Assembly: GCA_963825405.1 (NCBI GenBank)
Contig: CAWGTB010000012.1
Location: forward strand, 124,001 to 188,000
Source of the DNA: JACPNO01 sp963825405
GTDB lineage: Bacteria; Acidobacteriota; Terriglobia; Bryobacterales; Bryobacteraceae
Length of the DNA: 64,000 nt
Direction: 5' to 3'
The position numbers and the translations under genes are program-made. Below are positions 18,361-26,359 of the stretch, one piece after another (position 1 is the first letter of the stretch; each line of letters begins with the position of its first letter). The notes below the pieces were generated by a model. The model saw only the letters and a list, made by a program, of their open reading frames with translations. It had not been told where the DNA came from and did no database searches.

Positions 18361-18726
18361 TTGGCGATTCGGGTACGCAATCTCACGCGCAACACAGTGC
18401 TGGCCGATCATGCCGACGTGGCCGACACCAGCGCCAAGCGCCGCACCGGTCTTCTGAAGCACACCGGTCTTGCGGCAGGCGAAGGGCTGTGGATCGCCCC
18501 TTGCGAAGGGGTTCACAGCTTCTTCATGAAATTCACGATCGACGTGCTTTATCTGGATCGCAAGCACCGCGTGCGCAAGCTGCGGCCGCACATGGCTCCG
18601 TGGAGAATTTCGCTGTGTCTGCAGGCGGATTCGGTGCTGGAACTGCCGGCGGGCGCGATCGCGGCCACGGGCACCGAGCGCGGCGATCAGCTGGAGATCG
18701 AGAAGCTCAGCTCGCCTTCTGCGTAA
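18361..18726 (+). CDS. DUF192 family protein
   Basis: About 121 residues matching DUF192: TLLADHADVADTSAKRRTGLLKHTGL-like opening, EGLWIAPCEGVHSFFMKFTIDVLYLD, and the closing SVLELPAGAIAATGTERGDQL. The family folds as a small beta-barrel and has no settled function; members are often exported, but this one shows no signal peptide. The start is ambiguous: an in-frame TTG at 18346 is possible, but the TTG at 18361 is 6 nt after TACAGT. The 3' end overlaps the convergent CoA-binding gene by 20 nt. Confidence 0.82.
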   Translation: MAIRVRNLTRNTVLADHADVADTSAKRRTGLLKHTGLAAGEGLWIAPCEGVHSFFMKFTIDVLYLDRKHRVRKLRPHMAPWRISLCLQADSVLELPAGAIAATGTERGDQLEIEKLSSPSA

Positions 18727-19119
18727 TCGTCATGCGGCGGTGATCTTTGAGGATGCAGCGGTCCATCACCACCGCCAGTCCGGCGGCGCGCGCCGTGTTG
18801 GCCGCTTCCTCGTGCACGACGCCTTCCTGCATCCAGATAACGTGAGCGCCGATTTGTATCGCGTCCGCCACAATCTCCGGCACAAATTCTGAGCGGCGGA
18901 AAATGTCGACGATATCGACCGGACTCGGGAATCGCTTCGAGGCTGGGGTAGCACTTCTCGCCGAGCACTTCAGTCTCATGCGGATTCACCGGGATGATGC
19001 GATAGCCGGCGCGCTGCATGTACTCCGCCACGCCGTAGCTGGGACGGTAGCGTTTGCTCGAGAGGCCAACCACCGCGATGGTGCGGGAGTTCCGGATGAC
19101 ATCGAAGGCTGGGGACATA
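18707..19119 (-). CDS. CoA-binding domain protein (YccU/YneT-like), one +1 frameshift
   Basis: A small Rossmann-fold CoA-binding protein: IAVVGLSSKRYRPSYGVAEYMQ, YRIIPVNPHETEVLGEKCYPSLEAIP, then, after the frame break, VDIVDIFRRSEFVPEIVADAI, GAHVIWMQEGVVHEEAANTARAAGLAVVMDRCILKDHR. Deleting one G of the run 18927-18929 joins the two parts as AIPSPVDIVDIFRR and gives about 136 residues, normal for the family. It follows rluB with a 3-nt gap and is probably the last gene of the scpA-scpB-rluB operon. The biological role of the family is unknown. Confidence 0.87.
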
Positions 19120-19122
19120 GCG

Positions 19123-19890
19123 TTAGCGGGGCGCGGCCACAAGCGTCTTTGATGCGCCGCGGGATTCCCGGCGGGCAAAAGTTCTGCGGAAACGCTCGAC
19201 TTCCTCCTGACTCAAATAACGGAATTGGCCGGGCTTCAGCGGACCCAGTTCGAGCGGACCGATTTTGATTCGCTTCAACTTCTCCACCAGCCGGCCCAGG
19301 TGTTTGAACATCATGCGGATTTGATTCTTGCGCCCCTCGACCAGCTTTACTTCATACCACGGGTTGGCGGCGCGATGGGTGAGCTTGAGGCCGGCGGGCG
19401 CGGTGCGGCGCCCCATGATCGGCAGGCCGTCGCGAAATGCCTGCTCCTGCTCGGAGGTCAGATTCCCGTTGATTTTCACCAGGTACGTTTTCGGAATGTG
19501 GCTGGCAGTGGACGTGATGGCATTGGCGAATTCGCCGTCGCTGGTGAGCAGCAGCAAGCCCTCGCTGTGATAATCCAGGCGCCCCACGGGATAGACGCGC
19601 TCTTTGACGCCGCGCAGCAAATCCATCACGGTTTGGCGGCCCTGCGGATCGCTCACCGTGGTGACGCATTCGGTGGGCTTGTTGAGCGCCAGGTACACCA
19701 TGCGTTTAGGATTGTGCAGCAGGCGGCCATCCACCTTGACGTGATCGCGATCCAGATCGGCTTTGCTGCCGAGCTCGGTGACCGCGGCCCCGTTAACAAA
19801 AACGCGCCCTTCCAGGATGAGCTGCTCGGCTTTGCGGCGCGAGGTCACTCCGGTGCGGGAAAGAATTTTCTGCAGTCGCTCTTCCGGCAT
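19123..19890 (-). CDS. rluB: Pseudouridine synthase, RluB/RsuA family
   Basis: A 255-residue enzyme with an N-terminal S4 RNA-binding domain (RLQKILSRTGVTSRRKAEQLILEGRVFVNGAAV) and the RsuA/RluB catalytic domain. The active-site block is VYPVGRLDYHSEGLLLLTSDGEF, with the catalytic aspartate in GRLDY, and the C-terminal KLVEGRKNQIRMMFKHLG loop is also present. It modifies uridine in rRNA, by family most likely U2605 of 23S. It follows scpB by 1 nt, the conserved scpA-scpB-rluB arrangement. Confidence 0.92.
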   Translation of the reverse strand: MPEERLQKILSRTGVTSRRKAEQLILEGRVFVNGAAVTELGSKADLDRDHVKVDGRLLHNPKRMVYLALNKPTECVTTVSDPQGRQTVMDLLRGVKERVYPVGRLDYHSEGLLLLTSDGEFANAITSTASHIPKTYLVKINGNLTSEQEQAFRDGLPIMGRRTAPAGLKLTHRAANPWYEVKLVEGRKNQIRMMFKHLGRLVEKLKRIKIGPLELGPLKPGQFRYLSQEEVERFRRTFARRESRGASKTLVAAPR

Positions 19891-19891
19891 C

Positions 19892-20575
19892 TTAGCTCGC
19901 GCTGGGCTCGGCGTCGTCGGGCGGAACTTCTACGGGCGCGGCGGCAGGTTCGTCGGCAATGGCCAGGCGCCGCAGCTCTTCGAATTCCTTGAGCGAAGGC
20001 AGCTCGCTCAGGTCGTTCAAGCCGAATTGCATCAGGAATTCTTTGGTGGTTTTGTAGAGAATCGGTTTGCCGATGACGTTCTTGCGTCCGGCGGAGGCAA
20101 TCAGTTTTCGATCGAGCAGCGTTTTGAGCACGCCGGCGCCTTGCACGCCGCGAATCTCCAGCACTTCAGGCGAAGTCACTGGCTGCTTGTAAGCGATGAC
20201 CGCCAGCGTTTCCAGAGCAGCTAGCGAGAGTTTTAACGGCGGCTGCAAGCTTTTGACGAATGCCCGGACGCCTTCGTGATGCTCCGCCTTGGTGGCCATT
20301 TTGTAGCCGCCCGCGACCGCGCGGATGGCGATGCCGTGCTCGGGTTTTTCGTATTCCGCGGCTAAACGCTCGAGCAGCCTCTCGACGCGTTCGGCGGGTT
20401 CGCCCAGTCCGCGCGCGATTTCCTCCACGGTGAGCGGTTCCTCGGTGATATAAACCACCGCCTCCAGCATGGCTTGCAGGCGAGCGTCATCGGACGCCAT
20501 GCCTTCCGGGGCGGGCTCTGCAGGCAATAGCTCTTCCGGAGTCATCGAATCTTCACGGGCGACAGCAGGTTCCAC
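19892..20575 (-). CDS. scpB: Segregation and condensation protein B
   Basis: A 227-residue winged-helix kite subunit of the SMC-ScpAB condensin. Motifs: LQAMLEAVVYITEEPLTVEEIARGLG, YKMATKAEHHEGVRAFVK, LSLAALETLAVIAYKQPVTSPEVLEIRGVQ and FLMQFGLNDLSELPSLKEF. It starts with GTG overlapping the scpA stop by one base. An in-frame ATG 10 codons later is an alternative start. The C-terminus carries an acidic/Pro-rich tail of about 25 residues. Confidence 0.93.
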   Translation of the reverse strand: MEPAVAREDSMTPEELLPAEPAPEGMASDDARLQAMLEAVVYITEEPLTVEEIARGLGEPAERVERLLERLAAEYEKPEHGIAIRAVAGGYKMATKAEHHEGVRAFVKSLQPPLKLSLAALETLAVIAYKQPVTSPEVLEIRGVQGAGVLKTLLDRKLIASAGRKNVIGKPILYKTTKEFLMQFGLNDLSELPSLKEFEELRRLAIADEPAAAPVEVPPDDAEPSAS

Positions 20576-21354
20576 TAGTTATAGTCCTTTTCGACGGAGG
20601 TCACGGGCTCGTCGGAGGCCAGGGCTTCATCGAAACGCTCGTGCCGCTGCAAGGCGATTTCCCCGAACATATCTTTCTGGCGCACCGCTACGGCCTGTAC
20701 TTTTACCAATTCCAGTACCGCTAGAAACATGGCGATCATGGCGCGGCGGCTGCGCAGATTTTCAAACAACTTCAGAATGAATACCGGCCCGTCGCCGGCT
20801 TCGATGATCGCCTGCCGCAGCCGGCCGATCATCTCCGCCACCGTCACATCCTCGGCAGGCACTTCATACGTAGGCCGATTTTGCGCCCGCTCCAGAATCT
20901 CGCCGAACGCCTTCACCAGATCGAACAGCGTCACCGCCAGGCCCGGGTCTTCATCGGCGCCGAAATCACTCATCTGGGGGCGGGTCCAGACGTTCTCTTC
21001 GATCATTCGTTTCTGCTGCAGCATTTCGGCCGCGTTCTTGTACTTTTCGTGCTCGAGCAGGCGATCAACTAGCTCCTGGCGGGGATCGTCACCCGCGTCA
21101 TCGGTTCCCAGGGCCGGGTCGCGCGGCAGCAGCATGCGTGACTTGATATAGATCAGCGTCGCCGCCATGTAGACGAACTCAGCGCCCAGGTCGATATCCA
21201 TCTCCCGCGCCTTTTCCATGTAGGCGAGGTACTGCGACGTGATCGTGGCGATGGGAATATCGCGGATATCTATTTGCTGCTTGCGGATCAGGTCTAGCAA
21301 CAGATCCAGCGGGCCTTCGTACTGGGCAAGCTGAAAGCTAAGGGGAGACGACAC
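20575..21354 (-). CDS. scpA: Segregation and condensation protein A
   Basis: A 259-residue kleisin of the SMC complex that organises the chromosome. The N-terminal SMC-neck-binding part is YEGPLDLLLDLIRKQQIDIRDIPIATITSQYLAYM and the middle has LGAEFVYMAATLIYIKSRMLLP; the C-terminal winged helix contains RAMIAMFLAVLELVKVQAV. The start is GTG at 21354, with TATCGT about 8 nt upstream and no Shine-Dalgarno. First gene of the scpA-scpB-rluB-CoA-binding operon, divergent from the adaptor cluster across about 200 bp. Confidence 0.93.
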   Translation of the reverse strand: MSSPLSFQLAQYEGPLDLLLDLIRKQQIDIRDIPIATITSQYLAYMEKAREMDIDLGAEFVYMAATLIYIKSRMLLPRDPALGTDDAGDDPRQELVDRLLEHEKYKNAAEMLQQKRMIEENVWTRPQMSDFGADEDPGLAVTLFDLVKAFGEILERAQNRPTYEVPAEDVTVAEMIGRLRQAIIEAGDGPVFILKLFENLRSRRAMIAMFLAVLELVKVQAVAVRQKDMFGEIALQRHERFDEALASDEPVTSVEKDYN

Positions 21355-21398
21355 CGCTTTTCACGATAGCATGGAACCTGATCTTCATCGACGTCTCC

Positions 21399-21430
21399 TT
21401 GACAATCGTGTTAAATACGTATAACGTGTT
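21399..21430 (+). promoter_or_regulatory. Possible promoter/operator with two CGTGTT direct repeats
   Basis: TTGACA at 21399-21404 is followed after 15 nt by TATAAC at 21420-21425. CGTGTT occurs at 21407-21412 and again at 21425-21430, 18 bp apart, flanking the -10 region, in an AT-rich stretch of a GC-rich genome. The layout suits an operator for a repressor of the downstream efflux cluster, but no regulator gene is adjacent. It would give a leader of about 130 nt. Confidence 0.35.
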
Positions 21431-21524
21431 TAGATTCAGATGATTACTGTCGGCGAGGACTTTCTTTCAAAAGCGACCTAACGGGAAGCGGTTCTTTCTC
21501 GTCTTCAATCTGATAGAAGAAGTG

Positions 21525-21530
21525 TAAAAT
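21525..21530 (+). promoter_or_regulatory. -10 element TAAAAT before the adaptor cluster
   Basis: TAAAAT ends 27 nt before the GTG of the first adaptor gene. The -35 region is a poor match. It is an alternative or additional start to the element at 21399. Confidence 0.3.
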
Positions 21531-21557
21531 CATAGCTCCATTAGCGGGACTGTTATA

Positions 21558-23357
21558 GTGAGCGCGCCACATCACAGGAGATCGATCTGGATTCCGGTAC
21601 TACTGACCCTGGTGGCAGTGGCAGCGGTCGGCTCCTATTTCAACCGCCAGGCCAGTTCCGGGGATAAGGCCAAGCGGGAAGGCCCGGCGCTGCGCACGAC
21701 AACGATAGCCCGCGGGGACGTTGACCTTACCGTGCGAATCAGTGGCGTGGTAGCGGCCGAGAGATTCGCCGCCATCATGGCACCGCGGCTGCGAGGCGTC
21801 CGGGTCGGCTCGGGCGGTGTGCTGGCCAGCCAGGATATCGTGGGCAACGCCCCGATCACCATCACTGCGCCTTACCTGCCTCCATCCAAGGGCGGCACCG
21901 CGGGCACGGCTTCGACCTCCACCGCTGCTAATTCAGCCACTGCCAATGACCCCAGCACCTCTTCGGCCACCACTAGTGCGGCTACGGCTGCCAGCACACC
22001 GGACGCATCCGGGAGCAGCAACGCCAGCGGGTCTACGGGGGCCTCGGGGTCTTCGTCTTCCTCATCTTCATCGGCATCCGGTTCGACCAGCGGACCGCAA
22101 TCCAGCTTGGGAGCGATTCGCGGCAGTACCAACCGGTTCGGTGATCGGCAACAGACCGGCAAATCCAGCTCCTCAACGGCAGCCCAGGGGGCCAATTCCA
22201 TGGGCGCGAGCGGCCTGGGGTCGACATCGATCGATCTCAACAGCAGTTCCCAACGCGCCGGCGGCAGCGGGGGTGGAGGGGGAGGCGGCGGAGGCGGAGG
22301 CGGAGGTGGAGGCGGCAGCGATTTCACGCTAGTGCTGACGCAAGTCGCTAACCCGGGCTCGCACGTGAAAAAAGGCGATATCGTGGCCGAGTTCGATCGC
22401 CAGTATCAGATCAACCGCATTGATGACTTCAAAGCGACGGTTGTGCAGTTGGACGCCAACATCAAAAAGATGCAGGCGGATATGGCGGTGCTCAAACATG
22501 CCCATACGCAACTGGTGGAATCGGCCAAAGCCGATCTGGATAAAGCCAAGCTTGATTTGAAAACCGCCGAAGTCCGCTCCGCCATCGAAGGGGAAGTGCT
22601 CAAGCTCGCTGTCGAGGAAAACGAAGCCCACTATCAGCAATTGCTGAAAGAAATCAAGCTAGTGGACGAAACCCAGCGCGCCCAGTTGCGGGCCACGCAA
22701 GTGGATCGGGATCAAGGCAAGCTCGAGCTGGATCGGGCTCAGCTCAACGTCGAGCGCATGGTGTTGCGTTCTCCCATCGACGGCGTGGTGGTGATGCAGA
22801 GCATCTGGCGAGGCGGTGATTTCGGACAGGTGCAGCAAGGCGATCAGGTGTGGCCTGGCATGACTTTCATGCTGGTGGTCGATCCCAGTTCCATGGTCAT
22901 TAACGCCAGCATGAACCAGGTGGATGCCGAATCCGTGCATCTCGGTCAGAAAGCCATCGCGCGTCTGGACGGTTATCCGGGCTTGGAGCTCAAGGCGCAC
23001 ATCGCCGGCATTGGCGCCATGACCAAGCCTGGCGTGTGGCGTCCAACTTACATGCGCGAAATCCCGGTCCGCTTCAAGCTGGACCAGATGGATGCGAAAG
23101 TGATTCCGGATCTTTCGGCGAGCGCGGATGTGATGATTGAATCCGCGAAGCAGGCTGCGGTGGTTCCGCTGGGAGCGGTATTCCGGGACGGCGCCGGCTC
23201 GAAGCCGTTTGTATTTTTGCGCGGGCCCTCCGGATGGCAGCACCGCGAGGTAGAGCTGGGTTTGAGGAATAATCTGGTGGCGGCGGTGCGCTCTGGCCTG
23301 GCGGCAGGCGACGTCGTCTCCCTTGACCCGCCCGGCGGGGAAAAACGTCAACCCTAG
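21558..23357 (+). CDS. HlyD/RND-type membrane-fusion adaptor with a Ser/Thr/Gly-rich and polyglycine insert
   Basis: A 599-residue adaptor: one N-terminal membrane helix (IWIPVLLTLVAVAAVGSYF), a first lipoyl/barrel strand region (TIARGDVDLTVRISGVVAAERFA), then residues about 110-253 of low complexity (Ser, Thr, Ala, Gly) ending in 16 consecutive glycines at 237-252. After it come NPGSHVKKGDIVAEFDRQYQ (lipoyl half), a long coiled-coil hairpin (FKATVVQLDANIKKMQADMAVLKHAHTQL) and LRSPIDGVVVMQSIWRGGDFG, then the beta-barrel. Glycine codons in the run are mixed (GGT, GGA, GGC, GGG), so slippage alone is unlikely to have made it. It is the first of three consecutive adaptors. GTG start. Confidence 0.87.
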   Translation: MSAPHHRRSIWIPVLLTLVAVAAVGSYFNRQASSGDKAKREGPALRTTTIARGDVDLTVRISGVVAAERFAAIMAPRLRGVRVGSGGVLASQDIVGNAPITITAPYLPPSKGGTAGTASTSTAANSATANDPSTSSATTSAATAASTPDASGSSNASGSTGASGSSSSSSSSASGSTSGPQSSLGAIRGSTNRFGDRQQTGKSSSSTAAQGANSMGASGLGSTSIDLNSSSQRAGGSGGGGGGGGGGGGGGGGSDFTLVLTQVANPGSHVKKGDIVAEFDRQYQINRIDDFKATVVQLDANIKKMQADMAVLKHAHTQLVESAKADLDKAKLDLKTAEVRSAIEGEVLKLAVEENEAHYQQLLKEIKLVDETQRAQLRATQVDRDQGKLELDRAQLNVERMVLRSPIDGVVVMQSIWRGGDFGQVQQGDQVWPGMTFMLVVDPSSMVINASMNQVDAESVHLGQKAIARLDGYPGLELKAHIAGIGAMTKPGVWRPTYMREIPVRFKLDQMDAKVIPDLSASADVMIESAKQAAVVPLGAVFRDGAGSKPFVFLRGPSGWQHREVELGLRNNLVAAVRSGLAAGDVVSLDPPGGEKRQP

Positions 23358-23387
23358 GTATTCGCAGCGACCCATATTGATCAGCCC

Positions 23388-24701
23388 ATGTCATCCAAAG
23401 ATCTAAAACCTAAACAAAAGCTCGGCCAGTCGAAGAACACCGCTAAAAAGCGCGCCGCCATCACGATAGTAGTGGTCGCGCTGTGCGCCGGCGGCGGCTA
23501 TGCCGGCTATCGCTATTCGGGGCTAGGCACCACCGAGGTGGACGTGGCGGTGGCGCGCGTGCGCCGCGGCGATTTCATCATCAGCGTCAAGAATCGCGGC
23601 GAGATTCGCAGCACCCGTTCCATCACGCTCACCGCTCCCCAGGTACCCGATCCGCGCATCGTGAAACTCGCCGAATCGGGAAAGCCGGTCAAGAAGGGCG
23701 ACATCGTCGTCGAATTCGATCCCGTGCAGCAGGAACAGAATTACATCGAGAAAAGTACCAGCGTCCGCACCGCCGATGGCGAGATTGTTCAGACTCAAGC
23801 CACTCATAAAATCGAAAATGAGATGGACAACATGAATCTGATGTCGGCCGAATACAATGTGGAGCGCGCCAAGCTCGAGGCCAGCAAGGCCGAGATTCTC
23901 TCCGAGATCGAAGGCGCAAAAGATCGCATCGATGTCGGCGTTTCCGAGGGCGAATTGAAGCAGGTCCATACCGCCATCAATTCGCGCGGCATGTCGCATG
24001 GAGCCGATATGGAGCGCCTGGGCGAGAAGAAAGACAAGACCGTTCGCGATGTGGATCTGGCTAAAGGCTATCTCTCCAAAATGGTGATTCGCGCGCCTAT
24101 CGATGGCGTGGTGAATATCCTGCCGAATTTCCGCGCCGGCGGATCGTTCGGGCAGTCGCCGCCTGCGTTCAAAGAAGGCGACAAAGCATGGACCGGCGCG
24201 GCCATCGCCGAAATTCCCGACCTCAACGAGATGCGTCTCGAGCTGAAGCTTGAGGAAGTTGACCGCGGCAAGTTGCAGTTGAATCAGACTGTGAAGTTGC
24301 GCGTGGACGCCATCCCCGAGAAGGAATTCACAGCGACGTTGGATTGGATCAGCCCCATCGCGGCCCTGGTTTTTCGCACGTGGCCGCCGGAAAAACTTTT
24401 TCCTGCGCGCGCCACTCTGAAAAACCTGGACGACCGTTTACGGCCCGGTATGAGCGCCACCGCGCAGATCATCGTCGAAAGCCAGCCCAATGTCCTGCTG
24501 ATTCCGGCGCGAGCCAGCTTCCAGGAGAATGGCAAACCCACGGTCTACGTGCAGAAGGGGCAGCAATTCCTCACGCGCACCATCGAGGTCGGCAGGCGTA
24601 ATGACGACGACCTGGTAGTGCTGAGCGGTCTCAAAGAAGGCGAGCTGGTGACGCTGGAAAATCCTGCCGAAGCGGCCAAACGGGCCCGGAAGAAGTTGTA
24701 G
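23388..24701 (+). CDS. HlyD/RND-type membrane-fusion adaptor, second
   Basis: A 437-residue adaptor with one N-terminal membrane helix (AAITIVVVALCAGGGYAGYRYSGL), lipoyl halves around VKKGDIVVEFDPVQQ and MVIRAPIDGVVNILPN, a coiled-coil hairpin with many Glu/Lys heptads (MSAEYNVERAKLEASKAEILSEIEGAKD), and the beta-barrel (EMRLELKLEEVDRGKLQLNQTVKLRVDAIP), ending in a membrane-proximal domain. It lacks the polyglycine insert of its neighbour. Placed 30 nt after the first adaptor and 16 nt before the third, so the three are probably one transcript. Confidence 0.9.
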   Translation: MSSKDLKPKQKLGQSKNTAKKRAAITIVVVALCAGGGYAGYRYSGLGTTEVDVAVARVRRGDFIISVKNRGEIRSTRSITLTAPQVPDPRIVKLAESGKPVKKGDIVVEFDPVQQEQNYIEKSTSVRTADGEIVQTQATHKIENEMDNMNLMSAEYNVERAKLEASKAEILSEIEGAKDRIDVGVSEGELKQVHTAINSRGMSHGADMERLGEKKDKTVRDVDLAKGYLSKMVIRAPIDGVVNILPNFRAGGSFGQSPPAFKEGDKAWTGAAIAEIPDLNEMRLELKLEEVDRGKLQLNQTVKLRVDAIPEKEFTATLDWISPIAALVFRTWPPEKLFPARATLKNLDDRLRPGMSATAQIIVESQPNVLLIPARASFQENGKPTVYVQKGQQFLTRTIEVGRRNDDDLVVLSGLKEGELVTLENPAEAAKRARKKL

Positions 24702-24717
24702 TCCGGGAACTTCCTGC

Positions 24718-26358
24718 ATGAAGAAAATCATCATTCGGCTGATAGTGTTACTGGTGATTCTGGGCGCGGCCTGGGGAGCCTACGCGCTGCTGAAGCAACT
24801 TCCGCAACGGCAACAGCAAGTGGCGACGACTAAAGTCCGGCGCGGCGACGTGGTGATTCGCGCCTACGCCCGCGGCGAGTTGCGCGCGGTACGCTCGGCC
24901 ACACTGACGGCGCCTAATCTGTTTGGCACCGTGCAGGTGACGCGTCTCGCGCCGCTCGGCGCCATGGCCCACGCCAAGGATCTGATCGTCGAATTCGACG
25001 ACTCCGAGCGCCGCTCGTCGCTCGAAGAAACGCAGCTCGAAGTCGAGCAGATCGACGAGCAGATCAAGAAAGCGCAAGCCGATCTAGCGATCCGCGATAA
25101 CCAGGACAAAGTGGACCTGCTGAAGGCGCAATACGCCGTGCGCCGCGCCGAGCTCGAGGTGAAGCGCAACGAGCTGCTCTCTGAAATCGACGCCAAGAAA
25201 AACATCCTGAACCTGGAGGAAGCCCGCCGCAAGCTCAAGCAGCTGGAAAGCGATATCAAATCGCGGCAGGAGCAGGCGCTGGCCGAAATCGCCGTCCTGC
25301 GCGAAACGCGCAACAAGAGCATGATCGATGTCACCCGCGAGCAGCAGCGCATCGCCCAGACCAAAATGCTTTCGCCCATCACCGGCTTGGTGGCCATCAA
25401 GCAGAACCGCAGCCAGGGGTTCTTCTTTCCCGGCATGCAGATTCCCGACATTCGCGAAGGTGACACGCTGCAGCCCGGCATTCCCGTGGCCGATGTGCTC
25501 GATCTGTCGGAGCTTGAAGTGGTCGCGCGCGTCGGCGAACTGGACCGCGCCAATTTGCATGAGGGGCAGGATGTCTCCATTCAGCTTGACGCCGTAGCCA
25601 ACAAGCAGTTTCACGGCAAGATCAAGAGCATGAGCGCGACTGCCAGCGCCAATATTTTTTCCGGCGATCCGGCCAAGAAATTTGACGTCGTGTTTTCCAT
25701 CGACATGCGGCAGTTGCTCACGGCGCTGGGTGCGAAGCCCGAAGACGTCCGGCGCATTATCGAGACTGCTGAGCGAAATGCCAAAAAAACTCCGCCCCCG
25801 CCGCCCGCGGGCAATGCAGCCGGAGCAAGCGGGCAGATGGCAAAAGCGGCCGCGCCTGCTCCTCCGGCAGCGGCAGCAAAACCCGCAGCGGCGCCAGCAG
25901 CCTCGGGAACCACCGCCGCTCCCGCCCCAGCCGGCATGGATTTTATGCGCATGGCCAGCGAACCTTCCGGAATGGGAACCGAGGAAGAGCGTGCTAATGC
26001 CAAGCTGCCTCCGCCGCCTGAAGAAGACTCGCAACTGGACGTACTGATTCGCCCCGGATTGCTGGCCGATGTCGAAATCACGGTAGAAAGAATTCCCGAC
26101 GCGATCCACATCCCGGCCCAGGCAGTAATCGACAAAGACGGCAAGCAAATTGTCTATGTGCAAACGGGCGGACGGTTTCAGGAGCGGCCGATCAAGCTCG
26201 CGCGGCGCAGTGAATCCACCATGGTGATCTCTGACGGCCTCAAGGCCGGCGAAGTGATCGCGCTGGCTGATCCGTACGCCACCAAGAACAGCAAGAAATC
26301 CGATTCAAAGGGCGCGAAAAGCACGCCTGGAATGCCGGGCGGCGGGGGAGGGAAGTAG
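24718..26358 (+). CDS. HlyD/RND-type membrane-fusion adaptor, third, with Ala/Pro-rich insert
   Basis: A 546-residue adaptor: N-terminal membrane helix (IIIRLIVLLVILGAAWGAYALL), KVRRGDVVIRAYARGELRAVRS, a long hairpin of charged heptads (ETQLEVEQIDEQIKKAQADLAI and KKNILNLEEARRKLKQLESDIK), lipoyl end LSPITGLVAIKQN, and barrel VVARVGELDRANLHEGQDVSIQLDA. A proline/alanine-rich linker of about 55 residues (codons near 25780-25945) interrupts the domain before DVLIRPGLLADVEITVERIPD, and the C-terminus is lysine- and glycine-rich. It ends 1 nt before the FtsX permease gene. Confidence 0.89.
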   Translation: MKKIIIRLIVLLVILGAAWGAYALLKQLPQRQQQVATTKVRRGDVVIRAYARGELRAVRSATLTAPNLFGTVQVTRLAPLGAMAHAKDLIVEFDDSERRSSLEETQLEVEQIDEQIKKAQADLAIRDNQDKVDLLKAQYAVRRAELEVKRNELLSEIDAKKNILNLEEARRKLKQLESDIKSRQEQALAEIAVLRETRNKSMIDVTREQQRIAQTKMLSPITGLVAIKQNRSQGFFFPGMQIPDIREGDTLQPGIPVADVLDLSELEVVARVGELDRANLHEGQDVSIQLDAVANKQFHGKIKSMSATASANIFSGDPAKKFDVVFSIDMRQLLTALGAKPEDVRRIIETAERNAKKTPPPPPAGNAAGASGQMAKAAAPAPPAAAAKPAAAPAASGTTAAPAPAGMDFMRMASEPSGMGTEEERANAKLPPPPEEDSQLDVLIRPGLLADVEITVERIPDAIHIPAQAVIDKDGKQIVYVQTGGRFQERPIKLARRSESTMVISDGLKAGEVIALADPYATKNSKKSDSKGAKSTPGMPGGGGGK

Positions 26359-26359
26359 C

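Noticed and set aside
22265..22315. GGN-rich run as a possible simple repeat or assembly artefact
   Set aside because: It stays in frame and uses mixed glycine codons, so it was kept as part of the adaptor gene, although the exact length should be checked.
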